Counted from the first letter of the stretch, positions 24,431 to 36,400 are shown. The stretch: 64,000 nt of DNA from Ariolimax columbianus (GCA_036924085.1 JAVGWX010000002.1:152270571-152334570), one strand, 5' to 3'. A program made the numbers and translations. Notes: a model not told the origin generated them from the sequence alone.

Positions 24431-24614
24431 ATCATCAAGACAATACCGTCTGATTATGTTGCCATTATCGCTAGCGATGGAAAACTAACCTCAGATAAGT
24501 ACATATGCTGCCCGTTTTTATTACCATTTTTGAAGTTATTGTTGTGTTGTTTCTGGCTCCTAGTCTAGACCTTTATAGCGTAGTGTAGGCTTCTGCTTCG
24601 GTCTCATCACTATG
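24431..24614. other. no gene seen
   Basis: Short spacer ahead of the array. Confidence 0.5.
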
Positions 24615-25960
24615 TTTGATCTATTCTTGTCAATGTGACTATTACCCCTTGAACCGTCCAACATATGATCTGCTTGTCAATGTGAATATTACCCAATGAA
24701 CCGCCCAACAAATGATATATTCTTGTCAATGTGACTATTACCCCATGAACCGTCCAACAAATGATATATTCTTGTCAATGTGACTATTACCCCATGAACC
24801 GTCCAACAAATGATATATTCTTGTCAATGTGACTATTACCCCATGAACCGTCCAACAAATGATAAATTCTTGTCAATGTGACTATTACCCCATGAACCGT
24901 CCAACAAATGATCTATTCTTGTCAATGTGACTATTACCCCATGAACCGTCTAACAAATGATCTATTCTTGTCAATGTGATTATTAACCCTTGAACCGTCA
25001 ACCAAATGATCTGCTTGTCAATGTGATTATTACCCCATGGACCGTCCAACGAATGATCTGCTTGTCAATGTGACTATTACCTATTGAACCGTCCAACAAA
25101 TGATCTGCTTGTCAATGTGATTATTACCCCATGAACCGTCAAACGAATGATCTGCTTGTCAATGTGACTATTACCCCTTGAACCGTCCAACAAATGATCT
25201 GCTTGTCAATGTGATTATTACCCCTTGAACCGTCCAACATATGATCTGCTTGTCAATGTGATTAATACCCCTTGAACCGTCCAACATATGATCTGCTTGT
25301 CAATGTGATTATTACCCCTTGAACCGTCCAACATATGATCTGCTTGTCAATGTGATTAATACCCCTTGAACCGTCCAACATATGATCTGCTTGTCAATGT
25401 GATTATTACCCCTTGAACCGTCCAACATATGATCTGCTTGTCAATGTGATTATTACCCCTTGAACCGTCCAACATATGATCTGCTTGTCAATGTGATTAT
25501 TACCCCTTGAACCGTCCAACATATGATCTGCTTGTCAATGTGATTATTACCCCTTGAACCGTCCAACATATGATCTGCTTGTCAATGTGATTATTACCCC
25601 TTGAACCGTCCAACATAGGATCTGCTTGTCAATGTGATTATTACCCCTTGAACCGTCCAACATATGATCTGCTTGTCAACGTGATTATTACCCCTTGAAC
25701 CGTCCAACATATGATCTGCTTGTCAATGTGATTATTACCCCTTGAACCGTCCAACATATGATCTGCTTGTCAATGTGATTATTACCCCTTGAACCGTCCA
25801 ACATATGATCTGCTTGTCAATGTGATTATTACCCCTTGAACCGTCCAACATATGATCTGCTTGTCAATGTGATTAATACCCCTTGAACCGTCCAACATAT
25901 GATCTGCTTGTCAATGTGATTTTCCCCCTTAAACCGTCAAATATATGATGTGCTTGTCCA
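24615..25960. repeat. 47/49-bp minisatellite, about 28 copies
   Basis: The core is CTTGTCAATGTGATTATTAC then CCCTTGAACCGTCCAACA. The 5' copies (about 24700-24960) are a 49-bp type with ATTCTTGTC, GTGACTATTACCCCATG and CAACAAATGA. The 3' copies are a 47-bp type with CTGCTTGTC, GTGATTATTACCCCTTG and CAACATATGA. Copies at 24950-25190 mix both. Confidence 0.95.
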
Positions 25961-26187
25961 ACGACAATACAATGTTCTCTATTGTAAAGATGTGTCCCAA
26001 CACACTTCTGCTGATTGTATGCGAAAACTTAATGTACAACCGTTGTTCCGAAGTGTGAAATAGGTTCTCTTATTCTAACTCCTTGACCACTCGGTCCATG
26101 TTCTTTAGATCCACTCGATAGAATTATTTTGTGATGATTATAAGAAGAACATGATGTTGGTAAAAGGAGCGCTGACATACTTGGAAT
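25961..26187. other. no gene seen
   Basis: Spacer. Confidence 0.5.
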
Positions 26188-26290
26188 GTTAGTTGAAGAC
26201 CTATGCTCCGCAGGAAGTGAGATGATTTTAATTTATTGGTTTTTCCTTGTTTCAATGTGTACGCAAGTACCTGATTATGTTCATGGTATA
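26188..26290 (+). repeat. dispersed GTTGAAGACCTATGCTCC motif, copy
   Basis: GTTGAAGACCTATGCTCC is followed by GGAAGTGAGATGATTTTAAT and a TTATTGGTTTTTC segment. Relatives lie at 23.04, 26.73, 45.87 and 61.89 kb. Confidence 0.55.
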
Positions 26291-26732
26291 GCCGTTAAAG
26301 TTGTTGCTTCTATCAGAAAATGTACCTGATTCGTTGCCAGATAGCAACATGTATTAGTACACACAGTATAAATGTGAACCATGATTCTTGTTAGGGCTGA
26401 AACGGGTTGTGGAATCGGAAGAGGTTAGTTCAGTTATTGGTAACTTGAACAGTGGAGAACACTTCATCATTCCTGACAATGCCTGCTACTGGGCTATCTT
26501 TACTTGTTATACTCTGTTCAACAATGGCCTAGTTATGCTCAACCACTGCTACCGTTGATTGTTACCGGAGCTCAAAAGGGTAGTAGTGAATAATAACACC
26601 GTCACATATCACACACGTTGTTAGAGCGATTTAGAAGGGGTGTGTTTGGGGCTGGCGACTCGATTTTGTAGAAACGTGATGCTATAGCAACTTTAAAAGA
26701 TATGGGCATGCCAACGTTTGATGACTTGAAAT

Positions 26733-26820
26733 GTATTTGTTGAAGACCTATGCTTCATATGGAGCTAGAAATGATTGGATTAATTTATTCATTGCCGGTT
26801 TTTAATAGTTTCAAAAATGT
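26733..26820 (+). repeat. dispersed GTTGAAGACCTATGCTCC motif, copy
   Basis: TTGTTGAAGACCTATGCTTC, GGAGCTAGAAATGATTGGAT, then TTATTCATTGCCGGTTTTT. This is the closest relative of the 26.19-kb copy. Confidence 0.55.
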
Positions 26821-26935
26821 AGATTCATAATTTCTGGCAATTAGTATATTGTTCTTATCCACTCCTCCTGGACCCACCCCCCCCCCCTCCCGCCACGACT
26901 TTCTGTCACAAACTCTCTCTCCGTCTATAGGCATT
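26821..26935. other. spacer with a C run
   Basis: Contains CCCACCCCCCCCCCTCCCG at 26874-26892. No gene. Confidence 0.6.
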
Positions 26936-27070
26936 TATATATATATATATATATATATACATATATATGCAGCGTGGATAAGGGAGTAAAGGTCCGTTTC
27001 ACAATCCCAAATATCCGGGTACGAATCCCGTCGAGTCGAGTGTTCCGAAAACGGATTTTTTTTCTTGGTA
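26936..27070 (+). mobile_element. (TA)n followed by tRNA-like SINE head
   Basis: A TA tract (26936-26967) is followed by GCGTGGATAAGGGAGTAAAG and the B-box-like CCGGGTACGAATCCCG (27016-27031). The single mismatch to the B-box consensus and the lack of acceptor pairing suggest a SINE head rather than a tRNA gene. Confidence 0.5.
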
Positions 27071-27835
27071 TGATCGGTTATCCACGTATGGGATCTCATG
27101 CTCCCTCTCTCCACTTTGCAATAATGTTCATCCATCCCCTTTTATTTATTGTCTAATTAACGTCGTCTGTTATCGCATCATCTTTCTTCCCCAATGTGTG
27201 CTTCCACTACCGTCACGAGTCACATTCCCTAAAGTGTACAATGGGTGACTTACGCGGGAAGAGGAAGTAAGTCGCTGATCCTCAGTGCATGTGGTAAAAT
27301 ACAACTAGAGAGAGTTATGCATGGCGCCAACCTTATGCAACACACAGTGTTACAAGATCACGCAACGGGATTTGGCGCAGGATTCTTTAAGTTGGTCAGG
27401 TGTGCTAGAGGCTGTGCATTCTGGTTTGAGTGACAAGGACAAAATTGTCCTGCCATAAACATATCTTGCATTATCAGCTTTTTAAACTTTGTTTCATTGT
27501 CAGCTTATCTATATTTATTTTATTATCAAATTTGTTTGAATATCATCTTTTCTCTCTTTGTTTTCATTGTCAGCGTTTCTATTTTTGATTAATTATCAGC
27601 GTTTATATCTTTGTGTTAATTTCAGCATTCACGCGGGTCTTCGAAACGTTTTGGACTTTAGAACGAAGTAGTTAAATCACTTACCTGGAAATTAGTATGA
27701 ACTTTTTTTTGTTTATTTTTGTATATCCTTGTCGTAATGAACTGTTCAAAATTATTTAAACATATATATATATATATGTATCAGACGTTTGATATTCTGT
27801 TGTCGGAAGCGAAACGTTATCAGGATCAGGTGCAA
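27071..27835. other. no gene seen
   Basis: AT-rich. TATCAGC/CATTGTCAGC phrases recur loosely at 27470-27630. Confidence 0.45.
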
Positions 27836-28680
27836 CATTCTGATCAAGGTCAGAGCGAAGAGTAATTACTACCATGTGAAACATACTGAACAAGGTGGGA
27901 GCGAAGAGTAATTACTACCATGTGAAACATACTGAACAAGGTGGGAGCGAAGAGTAATTACTACCATGTGAAACATACTGAACAAGGTGGGAGCGAAGAG
28001 TAATTACTACCATGTGAAACATACTGAACAAGGTGGGAGCGAAGAGTAATTACTACCATGTGAAACATACTGAACAAGGTGGGAGCGAAGAGTAATTACT
28101 ACCATGTGAAACATACTGAACAAGGTGGGAGCGAAGAGTAATTACTACCATGTGAAACATACTGAACAAGGTGGGAGCGAAGAGTAATTACTACCATGTG
28201 AAACATACTGAACAAGGTGGGAGCGAAGAGTAATTACTACCATGTGAAACATACTGAACAAGGTGGGAGCGAAGAGTAATTACTACCATGTGAAACATAC
28301 TGAACAAGGTGGGAGCGAAGAGTAATTACTACCATGTGAAACATACTGAACAAGGTGGGAGCGAAGAGTAATTACTACCATGTGAAACATACTGAACAAG
28401 GTCGGAGCGACAAGTAATTACTACCATGTGAAACATACTGAACAAGGTGGCGCGCAGAGTAATGTAATTACTACCATGTGAAACATACTGAACACGGTGA
28501 GAGCGAAGAGTAATTACTACCATGTGAAACATACTGAACAAGGTGGGCGCGAAGAGTAATGTAATTACTACCATGTGAAACATACTGACAAGGTGGGAGC
28601 GAAGAGTAATTACTACCATGTGAAACATACTGAACATGGTGGGAGCGAAGAGTAATTAGGACCAAGTACAACATACTGAA
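27836..28680. repeat. 46-bp minisatellite, about 18 copies
   Basis: The core is GAGCGAAGAGTAATTACTAC then CATGTGAAACATACTGAACA and AGGTGG. Copies 1-12 are almost identical; copies beyond 28400 carry indels, including a TAATG insertion. Minus-strand MFHMVVIT-like frames come only from the repeat. Confidence 0.97.
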
Positions 28681-29167
28681 TAAAAGACCACCTCTCGAAC
28701 TTCGAGATCCTAGAAAAAGGTAGCATTAAAGCAGTATGAGCGACGAAGTTGCAAGCGTACTGAGGAATATGGAAAACTACTAGAGTCAGAAAAACCGTTG
28801 TAAACCTTCTCAAAAACTCTTCAGAGTGTAACAAGAAGTACTGAAACTCTTTACCAAACAAAAATTTAAAACCTAACTCTTTTCAGCGCGAGTAGTTTCG
28901 AGCATCTGCTTTTCTCTTCGTCCATTGAAGTGATTGCTCATTTCGTCTGTCTGCATTTCACCTCATCGGCTTTACTTTGTCCACTTGGTATATATTCTCT
29001 TGGTATCGCTCATGCACCAGCTCTTAATCTTTAATTAATGGAGTTGTTGGTGTATAAGTGGCAAAACATGAATCTTTCCGAGCGGGTTACCAGTTTAAAC
29101 CGGAGTGAAGATCGTGGCAGTCAATAACAAGTTTTAAAAACCTTGCTTACATAATGTGTGCCGATGT
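28681..29167. other. no gene seen
   Basis: Spacer between two large arrays. The 82-codon minus frame at 28613-28861 runs into the array. Confidence 0.5.
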
Positions 29168-32100
29168 CAGCCCTAGCCTTTGACGTGTTCTCTGATATCG
29201 GACTGTCCAGGCCTTTGACGTGCAGTGTGAAAACGGACTGTTCAAGCCTTTGACGTGCAGTGTGAAAACGGACTGTTCAAGCCTTTGACGTGCAGTGTGA
29301 AAACGGACTGTTCAAGCCTTTGACGTGCAGTGTGAAAACAGACTGTTCAAGCCTTTGACGTGCAGTGTGAAAACGGACTGTTCAAGCCTTTGACGTGCAG
29401 TGTGAAAACGGACTGTTCAAGCCTTTGACGTGCAGTGTGAAAACAGACTGTTCAAGCCTTTGACGTGCTCTCTGATAACGGACTGGCCTAGCATTTGACG
29501 TGCCTCAGATGACTGACTGACCTAGCCTTTGACGTGCACTCTGATACTGGACTGACCTAGTCTTTGTCGTGCACTCTGATACTGGACTGTCCTAGTCTTT
29601 GACGTGTGCTCAAACTGTGAAATGTCCTAGTCTTTGACGTGGACTATAATAACGGAATGTCCTAGTCTTTACCGTCACTCTGATATTGTACTGTCCTAGT
29701 CTTTGCCGACACTCTGATACTGGACTGTCTTAGTCTTTGACGTGTAATCTAATAACGGACTATGGTAGTCTTTGACGTGCGCTCTAATAACGGACTATCC
29801 TAGTCTTTGGCGTGTACTCTAATACCGGACAGTCGAAGTCCTTGAAGTGCACCCCAAAAACGGACTGCGCTAGTCGTTTACGTATACTCTAATAACGGAC
29901 TGCTCTAGTCTTTGACGTGTACTCTGATAACGGACTGCTCTAGTCTTTGACGTGTACTCTGATAACGGACTGCTCTAGTCTTATACGTGTACTCTGATAA
30001 CTGACTGTCGTAGTCTTTGAAGTGCATTATGATATCGGAATGTCCTAGTCTTTAGCTCCCACTTGAAATGCGGATTGTCCTAGTCTTTGAAGGTGCACTA
30101 TGATAACAGTTAGTACAAAAAATTGGCGTGTGCTCTGAAAACGGGATGTCCTAGTCTTTGGCGTGTACTCTGAAAACGTGATGTCCTAGTCTTTGGCGTG
30201 TACTCTGAAAACGGGATGTCCTAGTCTTTAGCTCCCACTTGAAATGCGGATTGTCCTAGTCTTTGAAGGTGCACTATGATAACAGTTAGTCCAAAAAATT
30301 GGCGTGTGCTCTGAAAAACGGGATGTTCTAGTCTTTGGCGTGTACTCTGAAAACGTGATGTCCTAGTCTTTGGCGTGTACTCTGAAAACGGGATGTCCTA
30401 GTCTTGGGCGTGTGCTCTGAAAACGGGATGTCCTAGTATTTGGCATGTGCTCTGAAAACGGGATGTCATAGTCTTTGGCGTGTGCTCTGAAAACTGCATG
30501 TCCTAGTATTTGGCGTGTACTCTGAAAACGGGATGTCTTAGTTTTTGGCGTGTGCTCTGAAAACGAGATGTCCTAGTCTTTGACGTGTGCTCTGAAAACG
30601 GGATGTCCTAGTTTTTGGCATATGCTCTGAAAACGGGATGCCATAGTCTTTGGCGTGTGCTCTGAAAACTGGATGTCCTAGTCTTTGGCGTGTACTCTGA
30701 AAACGGGATGTCTTAGTCTTTGGCGTGTGCTCTGAAAACGGGATGTCCTAGTTGTTGGCGTGTTCTCTGAAAATGGGATGTCTTAGTCTTTGGCGTGTGC
30801 TCTGAAAACGGGATATCCTAGTCTTTGTCGTATGCTCTGAAAAGGGGATGTCCTAGCCTTTGGCGTGTGCTCTGAAAATGGAATGTCCTCGTCTTTGGCG
30901 TGTACTCTGAAAACGGGATGTCCTAGTCTTTTTCGTGTTCTCTGAAACCGGGATGTCCTAGTCTTTTACGTGTGCTCTGAAAACGGGATGTCGTAGTATT
31001 TGGCGTATCCTCTGAAAACGGGATGTCCTAGTCTTTGGCGTGTGCTCTGATAACGGATAGTTCTAGTCTTTTACGTGTGCTCTGAAAACGGGATGTCCTA
31101 GTCTTTGGCGTGTACTCTGAAAACGTGATGTCCTAGTCTTTGGCGTGTACTCTGAAAACGGGATGTCCTAGTCTTTAGCTCCCACTTGAAATGCGGATTG
31201 TCCTAGTCTTTGAAGGTGCACTATGATAACAGTTAGTCCAAAAAATTGGCGTGTGCTCTGAAAACGGGATGTCCTAGTCTTTGGCGTGTACTCTGAAAAC
31301 GTGATGTCCTAGTCTTTGGCGTGTACTCTGAAAACGGGATGTCCTAGTCTTGGGCGTGTGCTCTGAAAACGGGATGTCCTAGTATTTGGCATGTGCTCTG
31401 AAAACGGGATGTCATAGTCTTTGGCGTGTGCTCTGAAAACGAGATGTCCTAGTCTTTGACGTGTGCTCTGAAAACGGGATGTCCTAGTCTTTGGCATATG
31501 CTCTGAAAACGGGATGCCATAGTCTTTGGCGTGTGCTCTGAAAACTGGATGTCCTAGTCTTTGGCGTGTACTCTGAAAACGGGATGTCTTAGTCTTTGGC
31601 GTGTGCTCTGAAAACGGGATGTCCTAGTTGTTGGCGTGTTCTCTGAAAATGGGATGTCTTAGTCTTTGGCGTGTGCTCTGAAAACGGGATATCCTAGTCT
31701 TTGTCGTATGCTCTGAAAAGGGGATGTCCTAGCCTTTGGCGTGTGCTCTGAAAATGGAATGTCCTCGTCTTTGGCGTGTACTCTGAAAACGGGATGTCCT
31801 AGTCTTTGGCGTGTACTCTGAAACCGGGATGTCCTAGTCTTTTACGTGTGCTCTGAAAACGGGATGTCGTAGTATTTGGCGTATCCTCTGAAAACGGGAT
31901 GTCCTAGTCTTTGGCGTGTGCTCTGATAACGGATAGTTCTAGTCTTTTACGTGTGCTCTGATAACGGGATGTCCTAGTCTTTGGCGTAAGCTCTGATAAC
32001 GGAGAGTTCTAGTCTTTTACATGTGCTCTGATAACGGAAAGTTCTAGTCTTTTACGTGTGCTCTGATAAAGAATAGTTCTAGTCTTTGGCGTGTGCTCTG

Positions 32101-32175
32101 ATAACGGACAGTCCTAGTCTTGGACGTGTGTTCTGATAACGGACAGTCCTAGTGTTGGACGTGTGCTCTGTTCCA
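29168..32175. repeat. 35-bp minisatellite, about 3 kb, higher-order structure
   Basis: The core is TAGTCTTTGGCGTGTGCTCT then GAAAACGGGATGTCC. Sub-blocks differ: 29210-29460 has CAAGCCTTTGACGTGCAGTG units, 29460-30050 is diverged, and 30100-32000 is the GGCGTGTGCTCTG type. The diagnostic variant TTTAGCTCCCACTTGAAATG occurs at 30051, 30227 and 31174. The stretch after 30227 is repeated after 31174 (offset 947), then at offset 876 once two units are lost. Confidence 0.97.
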
Positions 32176-32639
32176 TTCCGCGCTACAGCAGTAAATACGT
32201 CTAGGAAGCAGCCTTATGGTAGTCAAAAGGTCAATACAAAAAATCGTCTATACAGATTGGCTCTGTGACCAGCCCAAAAAAAAATAATACGAAACCTACG
32301 TTATGGCAAAAAGATCTTCATCTGAGCTTAAGAACAACAATATAGATCACAAATAATTCTTTAAAAAAAGGATGTAAAATGTAGATACGACACGGTTGTG
32401 AGTTGGCTTCCACTGACATTACTCACTATCAGGGGACGTGACATGTATTCTGTTTTATTGTTGTCCTAGTGCAGTCACTGAATCATTAGCTACGCCTGTT
32501 TTGATTGACTGTATTAATGCAATAACACTCTGTTGGGTAATGGCAAATGTGTATGTAAATGTATTGAGGGGTATAATACTCATTATTTCAGAGTGTGTCA
32601 CTTTGTGTAAAGAAACATACATTTAACAACGTATTTTTC
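32176..32639. other. no gene seen
   Basis: A 62-codon plus frame (32438-32626) is unrecognised. Confidence 0.45.
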
Positions 32640-32830
32640 ATTGTTTTCGAAGTCTCTGCATAATTTGTATGTAACCAGTTTCCCGGATTAATATTACACA
32701 TTTTGATCTAACAACATTGATATGCATCCAATTCATGTTTGTAATGCATTAATTGACTATGCCCGAACAATTTCCTGTAGCAATGTTTTCCAATCATTCA
32801 CCATTATCTGACTTAACTCATTAAATATCG
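32640..32830 (-). mobile_element. CR1-like LINE 3' end, strongly decayed
   Basis: The order of features matches the 23.1-kb copy: a CGAAGTCTCTGCATAATTTG segment, then GTATGTAACCAGTTTC, CCAATTCATG-like codons and TTTCCTGTAGCAATGTTTTC with CAATCATTCACCA. Coding sense is lost. Confidence 0.55.
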
Positions 32831-33080
32831 ACTTAGTAAACACTCTTCATACTTCATTTAGCAAAAACATGCTGACTGTTTCTGATAAGATGTCAATTTG
32901 TCCAAGTGCGTTACAATGTTTTCTTTCACTACTGGCTCAGGCATTCTGCAGATTATGAAGATCTATACTCGTCCCGCTATAATGGCCGGATCTTATTTTG
33001 TTTTTTACCTGTTTGAAAAAGGGGATCACTCGTTATTTTTCCAATCATCTGAAACAATGCTCTTCAAGATTGTTGGAGAA

Positions 33081-33632
33081 TATAATATAACCAATGGTTT
33101 TGCTAGCAGATCTCTAATATAATATAACCAATGGTTTTGCTAGCAGATCTCTAATATAATATAACCAATGGTTTTGCTAGCAGGTCTCTAATATAATATA
33201 ACCAACGGTTTCGCTAGCAGGTCTCTAATATAATATAACCAACGGTTTTGCTAGCAGATCTCTAATATAATATAACCAATGGTTTTGCTAGCAGGTCTCT
33301 AATATAATATAACCAACGGTTTTGCTAGCAGGTCTCTAATATAATATAACCAACGGTTTTGATAGCAGATCTCTAATATAATATAACCAATGGTTGTGCT
33401 AGCAGATCTCTAATATAATATAACCAACGGTTTTGCTAGCAGATCTCTAATATAATATAACCAATGGTTTTGCTAGCAGATCTCTAATATAATATAACCA
33501 ACGGTTTTGCTAGCAGATCTCAAATATAATATAACCAACGGTTTTGCTAGCAGATCTCTAATATAATATAACCAACGGTTTTGCTAGCAGATCTCTAATA
33601 TAATATAACCAATGGTTTTGCTAGCAGATCTA
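33081..33632. repeat. 37-bp minisatellite, about 15 copies
   Basis: The unit is TAATATAATATAACCAATGG then TTTTGCTAGCAGATCTC, with C/T and A/G variants (CAACGG, AGGTC). Its last units are also present at 35412-35513 through the duplicated block. Confidence 0.97.
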
Positions 33633-34080
33633 TAATTTCAAAAAGGAATGTTGGATGAATACCACCTTCACCTGGACATTAATCCCATTTCAAGCCCTCA
33701 TTTTTTTTAAAAAACTTATTCGTAATTAAGACTGATCTTAATCCCCCTGTACCATGTTCCTTGTACACATATGAATGGGCTGGGATCATGCAGCGATAGA
33801 CTTGTGTAGACTTTGCGATGGTTCTCATTGAGCATATTATCAGCTCACTTATTATTTGTTCCTGTACCGTGTTCTTTATTAGAGGACCTACTTTGCCAAT
33901 AGTTTTCTGTTTATTTCTAACATAATAAAAAATCGTCATGCAATTTCAGTCTTGATATTTTTAGCATGGTTTTTTTTCTCAAAAGTCGATGTTTACTGAT
34001 ATGTTTATCAAAGTCGATGTTTATTGATCTGTTTATCAAAATAAATGCTTACTGATCTGTTCATCAAAGGCGATACTTAC
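33531..34080 (+). repeat. 550-bp duplicated block, copy in array context
   Basis: Matches 35412-35961 at a constant offset of 1881 with no difference noticed. It begins inside the 37-bp array, crosses a single-copy-looking segment with an 86-codon minus frame (33679-33939), and ends inside the 31-bp array at CGATACTTAC. Confidence 0.95.
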
Positions 34081-34145
34081 TGATCTGTTTATCAATGTCG
34101 ATGCTTTCTGATTTGTTTATCTAAGTCTATGCTTACATATCTGTT
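33985..34145. repeat. 31-bp minisatellite, about 6 copies
   Basis: The core is TCGATGTTTACTGATCTG then TTTATCAAAG. The duplicated block at 35.4 kb stops within it. Confidence 0.85.
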
Positions 34146-34249
34146 TAACTTATGAGCAATGTTTAGCTTGACCAAATATTTTTTATGTTTATTTTGAATT
34201 TCTTACCTCTATATATTTGTTTTCATTCTTTTTTTTTGTGTATAACCTG

Positions 34250-34885
34250 TTTGCTAACACTATTTGAGAGTCTATCACTTTACACAAATGCACATCAATA
34301 TATGCCCCACTTGCTGATAATATTGAAGAGTATATCACTTTACACAAAATGGACATCAATATATAGCCCACTAGATGACACTATTTGAGAGTATGTAACT
34401 TTACACAAATGGACATCAATATATAGCCCACTAGCTGACACTATTTTAGAGTATGTCACTTTACACAAATGGCTTTCAATATATGGCCCAGTAGCTGACA
34501 CTATGTGAGAGTATATCCCTTTACACAAATGGACATCAATATATAGCCCAGTAGCTGACACTATTTGAGAGTATGTCACTTTACACACATGGACTTCAAT
34601 ATATAGCCCACTAGCTGACACTATTTGAGAGTTTAGCACTTTACACAAATGGACATCAATATATAGTCCATGAGCTGAAACTATTTGAGAGTGTATCACT
34701 TTACACACATGGACATCAATATATAGCCCACTAGCTGACACTATTTGAGAGTATATCACTTTACAAAAATGGACATCAATATATGGCCCACTAGCTGACA
34801 CTATTTGAGAGTATATCACTTTACACAAATGGACAACAATATATGACCCACTAGCTGACAATGTTTGAGAGTATTCCAGACAAAA
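34250..34885. repeat. 60-bp minisatellite, about 10.5 copies, frame-preserving
   Basis: The core is GCCCACTAGCTGACACTATT then TGAGAGTATATCACTTTACA and CAAATGGACATCAATATATA. Sixty is a multiple of three and no unit carries a minus-frame stop, so a 211-codon minus frame (34340-34975) of 20-residue repeats results. It has no signal peptide or domain and is treated as non-coding. Confidence 0.95.
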
Positions 34886-35411
34886 TAGGAAATTGTCGTA
34901 GCGACGATCGACCTGGAAGACACATACAACATGAGCAACTACGGGCAAACTGATCGACCTATTAGTGGACCTCAATATCGACCAGTGGATCGATCGGCGG
35001 ATTGCAACGCTTCTTATGTCAAGAAGTGTCGCTCTGAATGCGGTTCAAGGACCTCAGAGAAGAGAATTATATCGCCGTGACTAGCTCACAGCTCTCCTCT
35101 ATCTCTTTTATTTTGTAATGTGTACACTTGCAAAATTGCACAGATGGTCAAGAGACTTGGCCTGGTAGGATCATCACAAATGCGGACGACAACCTGCAAT
35201 ACAATCAGGGCAAAGACAAAACTGACATTGTCAATGATCTGCGGAGCAGGCAAGGGAAACTATCTGAATGGTGCACCGACTACAACGCCGAAATCAATCC
35301 ATTTAAGGCCGAGATTGAGTGGTTCTCCATAATCAATATGTTGGTCTCAGATACACTACCAGAGGCCACTTGCATGGTCACCAACATTGAGAGAGTGAAT
35401 GACATGGTTTA
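34885..35411 (+). mobile_element. RT fragment, 5' half, interrupted by duplication
   Basis: Reads IVVATIDLEDTYN (RT motif A) just after the 60-bp array. In shifted frames it continues LIDLLVDLNIDQWIDRRIAT and LLMSRSVAL, then NADDNLQYNQGKDKTDIVND (motif C, with the usual YADD tyrosine replaced by N), LSEWCTDYNAEINPFKAE and VTNIERVNDMV. The frame then breaks at 35411 where the 550-bp block begins. The family looks like an RNase H-bearing non-LTR element; the 5' part is missing. Confidence 0.85.
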
Positions 35412-35961
35412 ATAACCAACGGTTTTGCTAGCAGATCTCTAATATAATATAACCAACGGTTTTGCTAGCAGATCTCTAATATAATATAACCAATGGTTTT
35501 GCTAGCAGATCTATAATTTCAAAAAGGAATGTTGGATGAATACCACCTTCACCTGGACATTAATCCCATTTCAAGCCCTCATTTTTTTTAAAAAACTTAT
35601 TCGTAATTAAGACTGATCTTAATCCCCCTGTACCATGTTCCTTGTACACATATGAATGGGCTGGGATCATGCAGCGATAGACTTGTGTAGACTTTGCGAT
35701 GGTTCTCATTGAGCATATTATCAGCTCACTTATTATTTGTTCCTGTACCGTGTTCTTTATTAGAGGACCTACTTTGCCAATAGTTTTCTGTTTATTTCTA
35801 ACATAATAAAAAATCGTCATGCAATTTCAGTCTTGATATTTTTAGCATGGTTTTTTTTCTCAAAAGTCGATGTTTACTGATATGTTTATCAAAGTCGATG
35901 TTTATTGATCTGTTTATCAAAATAAATGCTTACTGATCTGTTCATCAAAGGCGATACTTAC
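35412..35961 (+). repeat. 550-bp duplicated block, copy inserted in RT
   Basis: Same sequence as 33531-34080. On the left, GTTTA is followed by the block; on the right the block ends CTTAC and the RT resumes with ACCAGTGAATACACTGG. Joining GTTT to ACACCAG restores an open frame. TTA/TTAC at the junctions is either microhomology or a very short target duplication. Confidence 0.95.
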
Positions 35962-36400
35962 ACCAGTGAATACACTGGTTTCACATTCGACAGAATCATC
36001 TCTTTCAATAAACATGTGGACAATGTGATTCTAAAAGCAAAGAGGGATATCAATGCAATCAAAGTCATGGCGGTCACAGACATGCAACAATGGACTCTCT
36101 TCCTGCTGATGCGAGCACTGGTTTTGTCTGTCCTGGACTACAGTCTAGAGCTGCTCACGTTATCACGGACACAGGTAAATAGATTGGCTAGAATCCAGAA
36201 CGAAGCAATGAGGGCAGTTCTGTGATGCACTAGTGGGGTAGCACTAGAACAGAAGCTTCAATGCCGTGATACTGTTAGACTCACACGGTATGCTGTTCAA
36301 AATATAAGGATGCACTGTAAGAAAAGATTAGATTTCTCTTCTAATCAACGCTGGTGTACAAGGTGCGACATGGATCTACTACCCCGGACATGCAGACACA
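35962..36400 (+). mobile_element. RT fragment, 3' half
   Basis: Continues the RT in the restored frame: YTSEYTGFTFDRIISFNKHV, ILKAKRDINAIKVMA, LLMRALVLSVLDYSLELL, VNRLARIQNEAMRAVL, then a stop at 36223-36225 and broken sequence with no RNase H read. Confidence 0.85.

Noticed and set aside
24615..32175. Regular repeats resembling CRISPR arrays
   Set aside because: Units are contiguous with no unique spacers, there are no cas genes, and the surrounding sequence is eukaryotic.
34340..34975. 211-codon minus frame as a repeat protein gene
   Set aside because: It has no signal or recognisable domain, its N-terminal part lies in an RT relic, and the open frame follows from the 60-bp period. Kept only as a finding to test.
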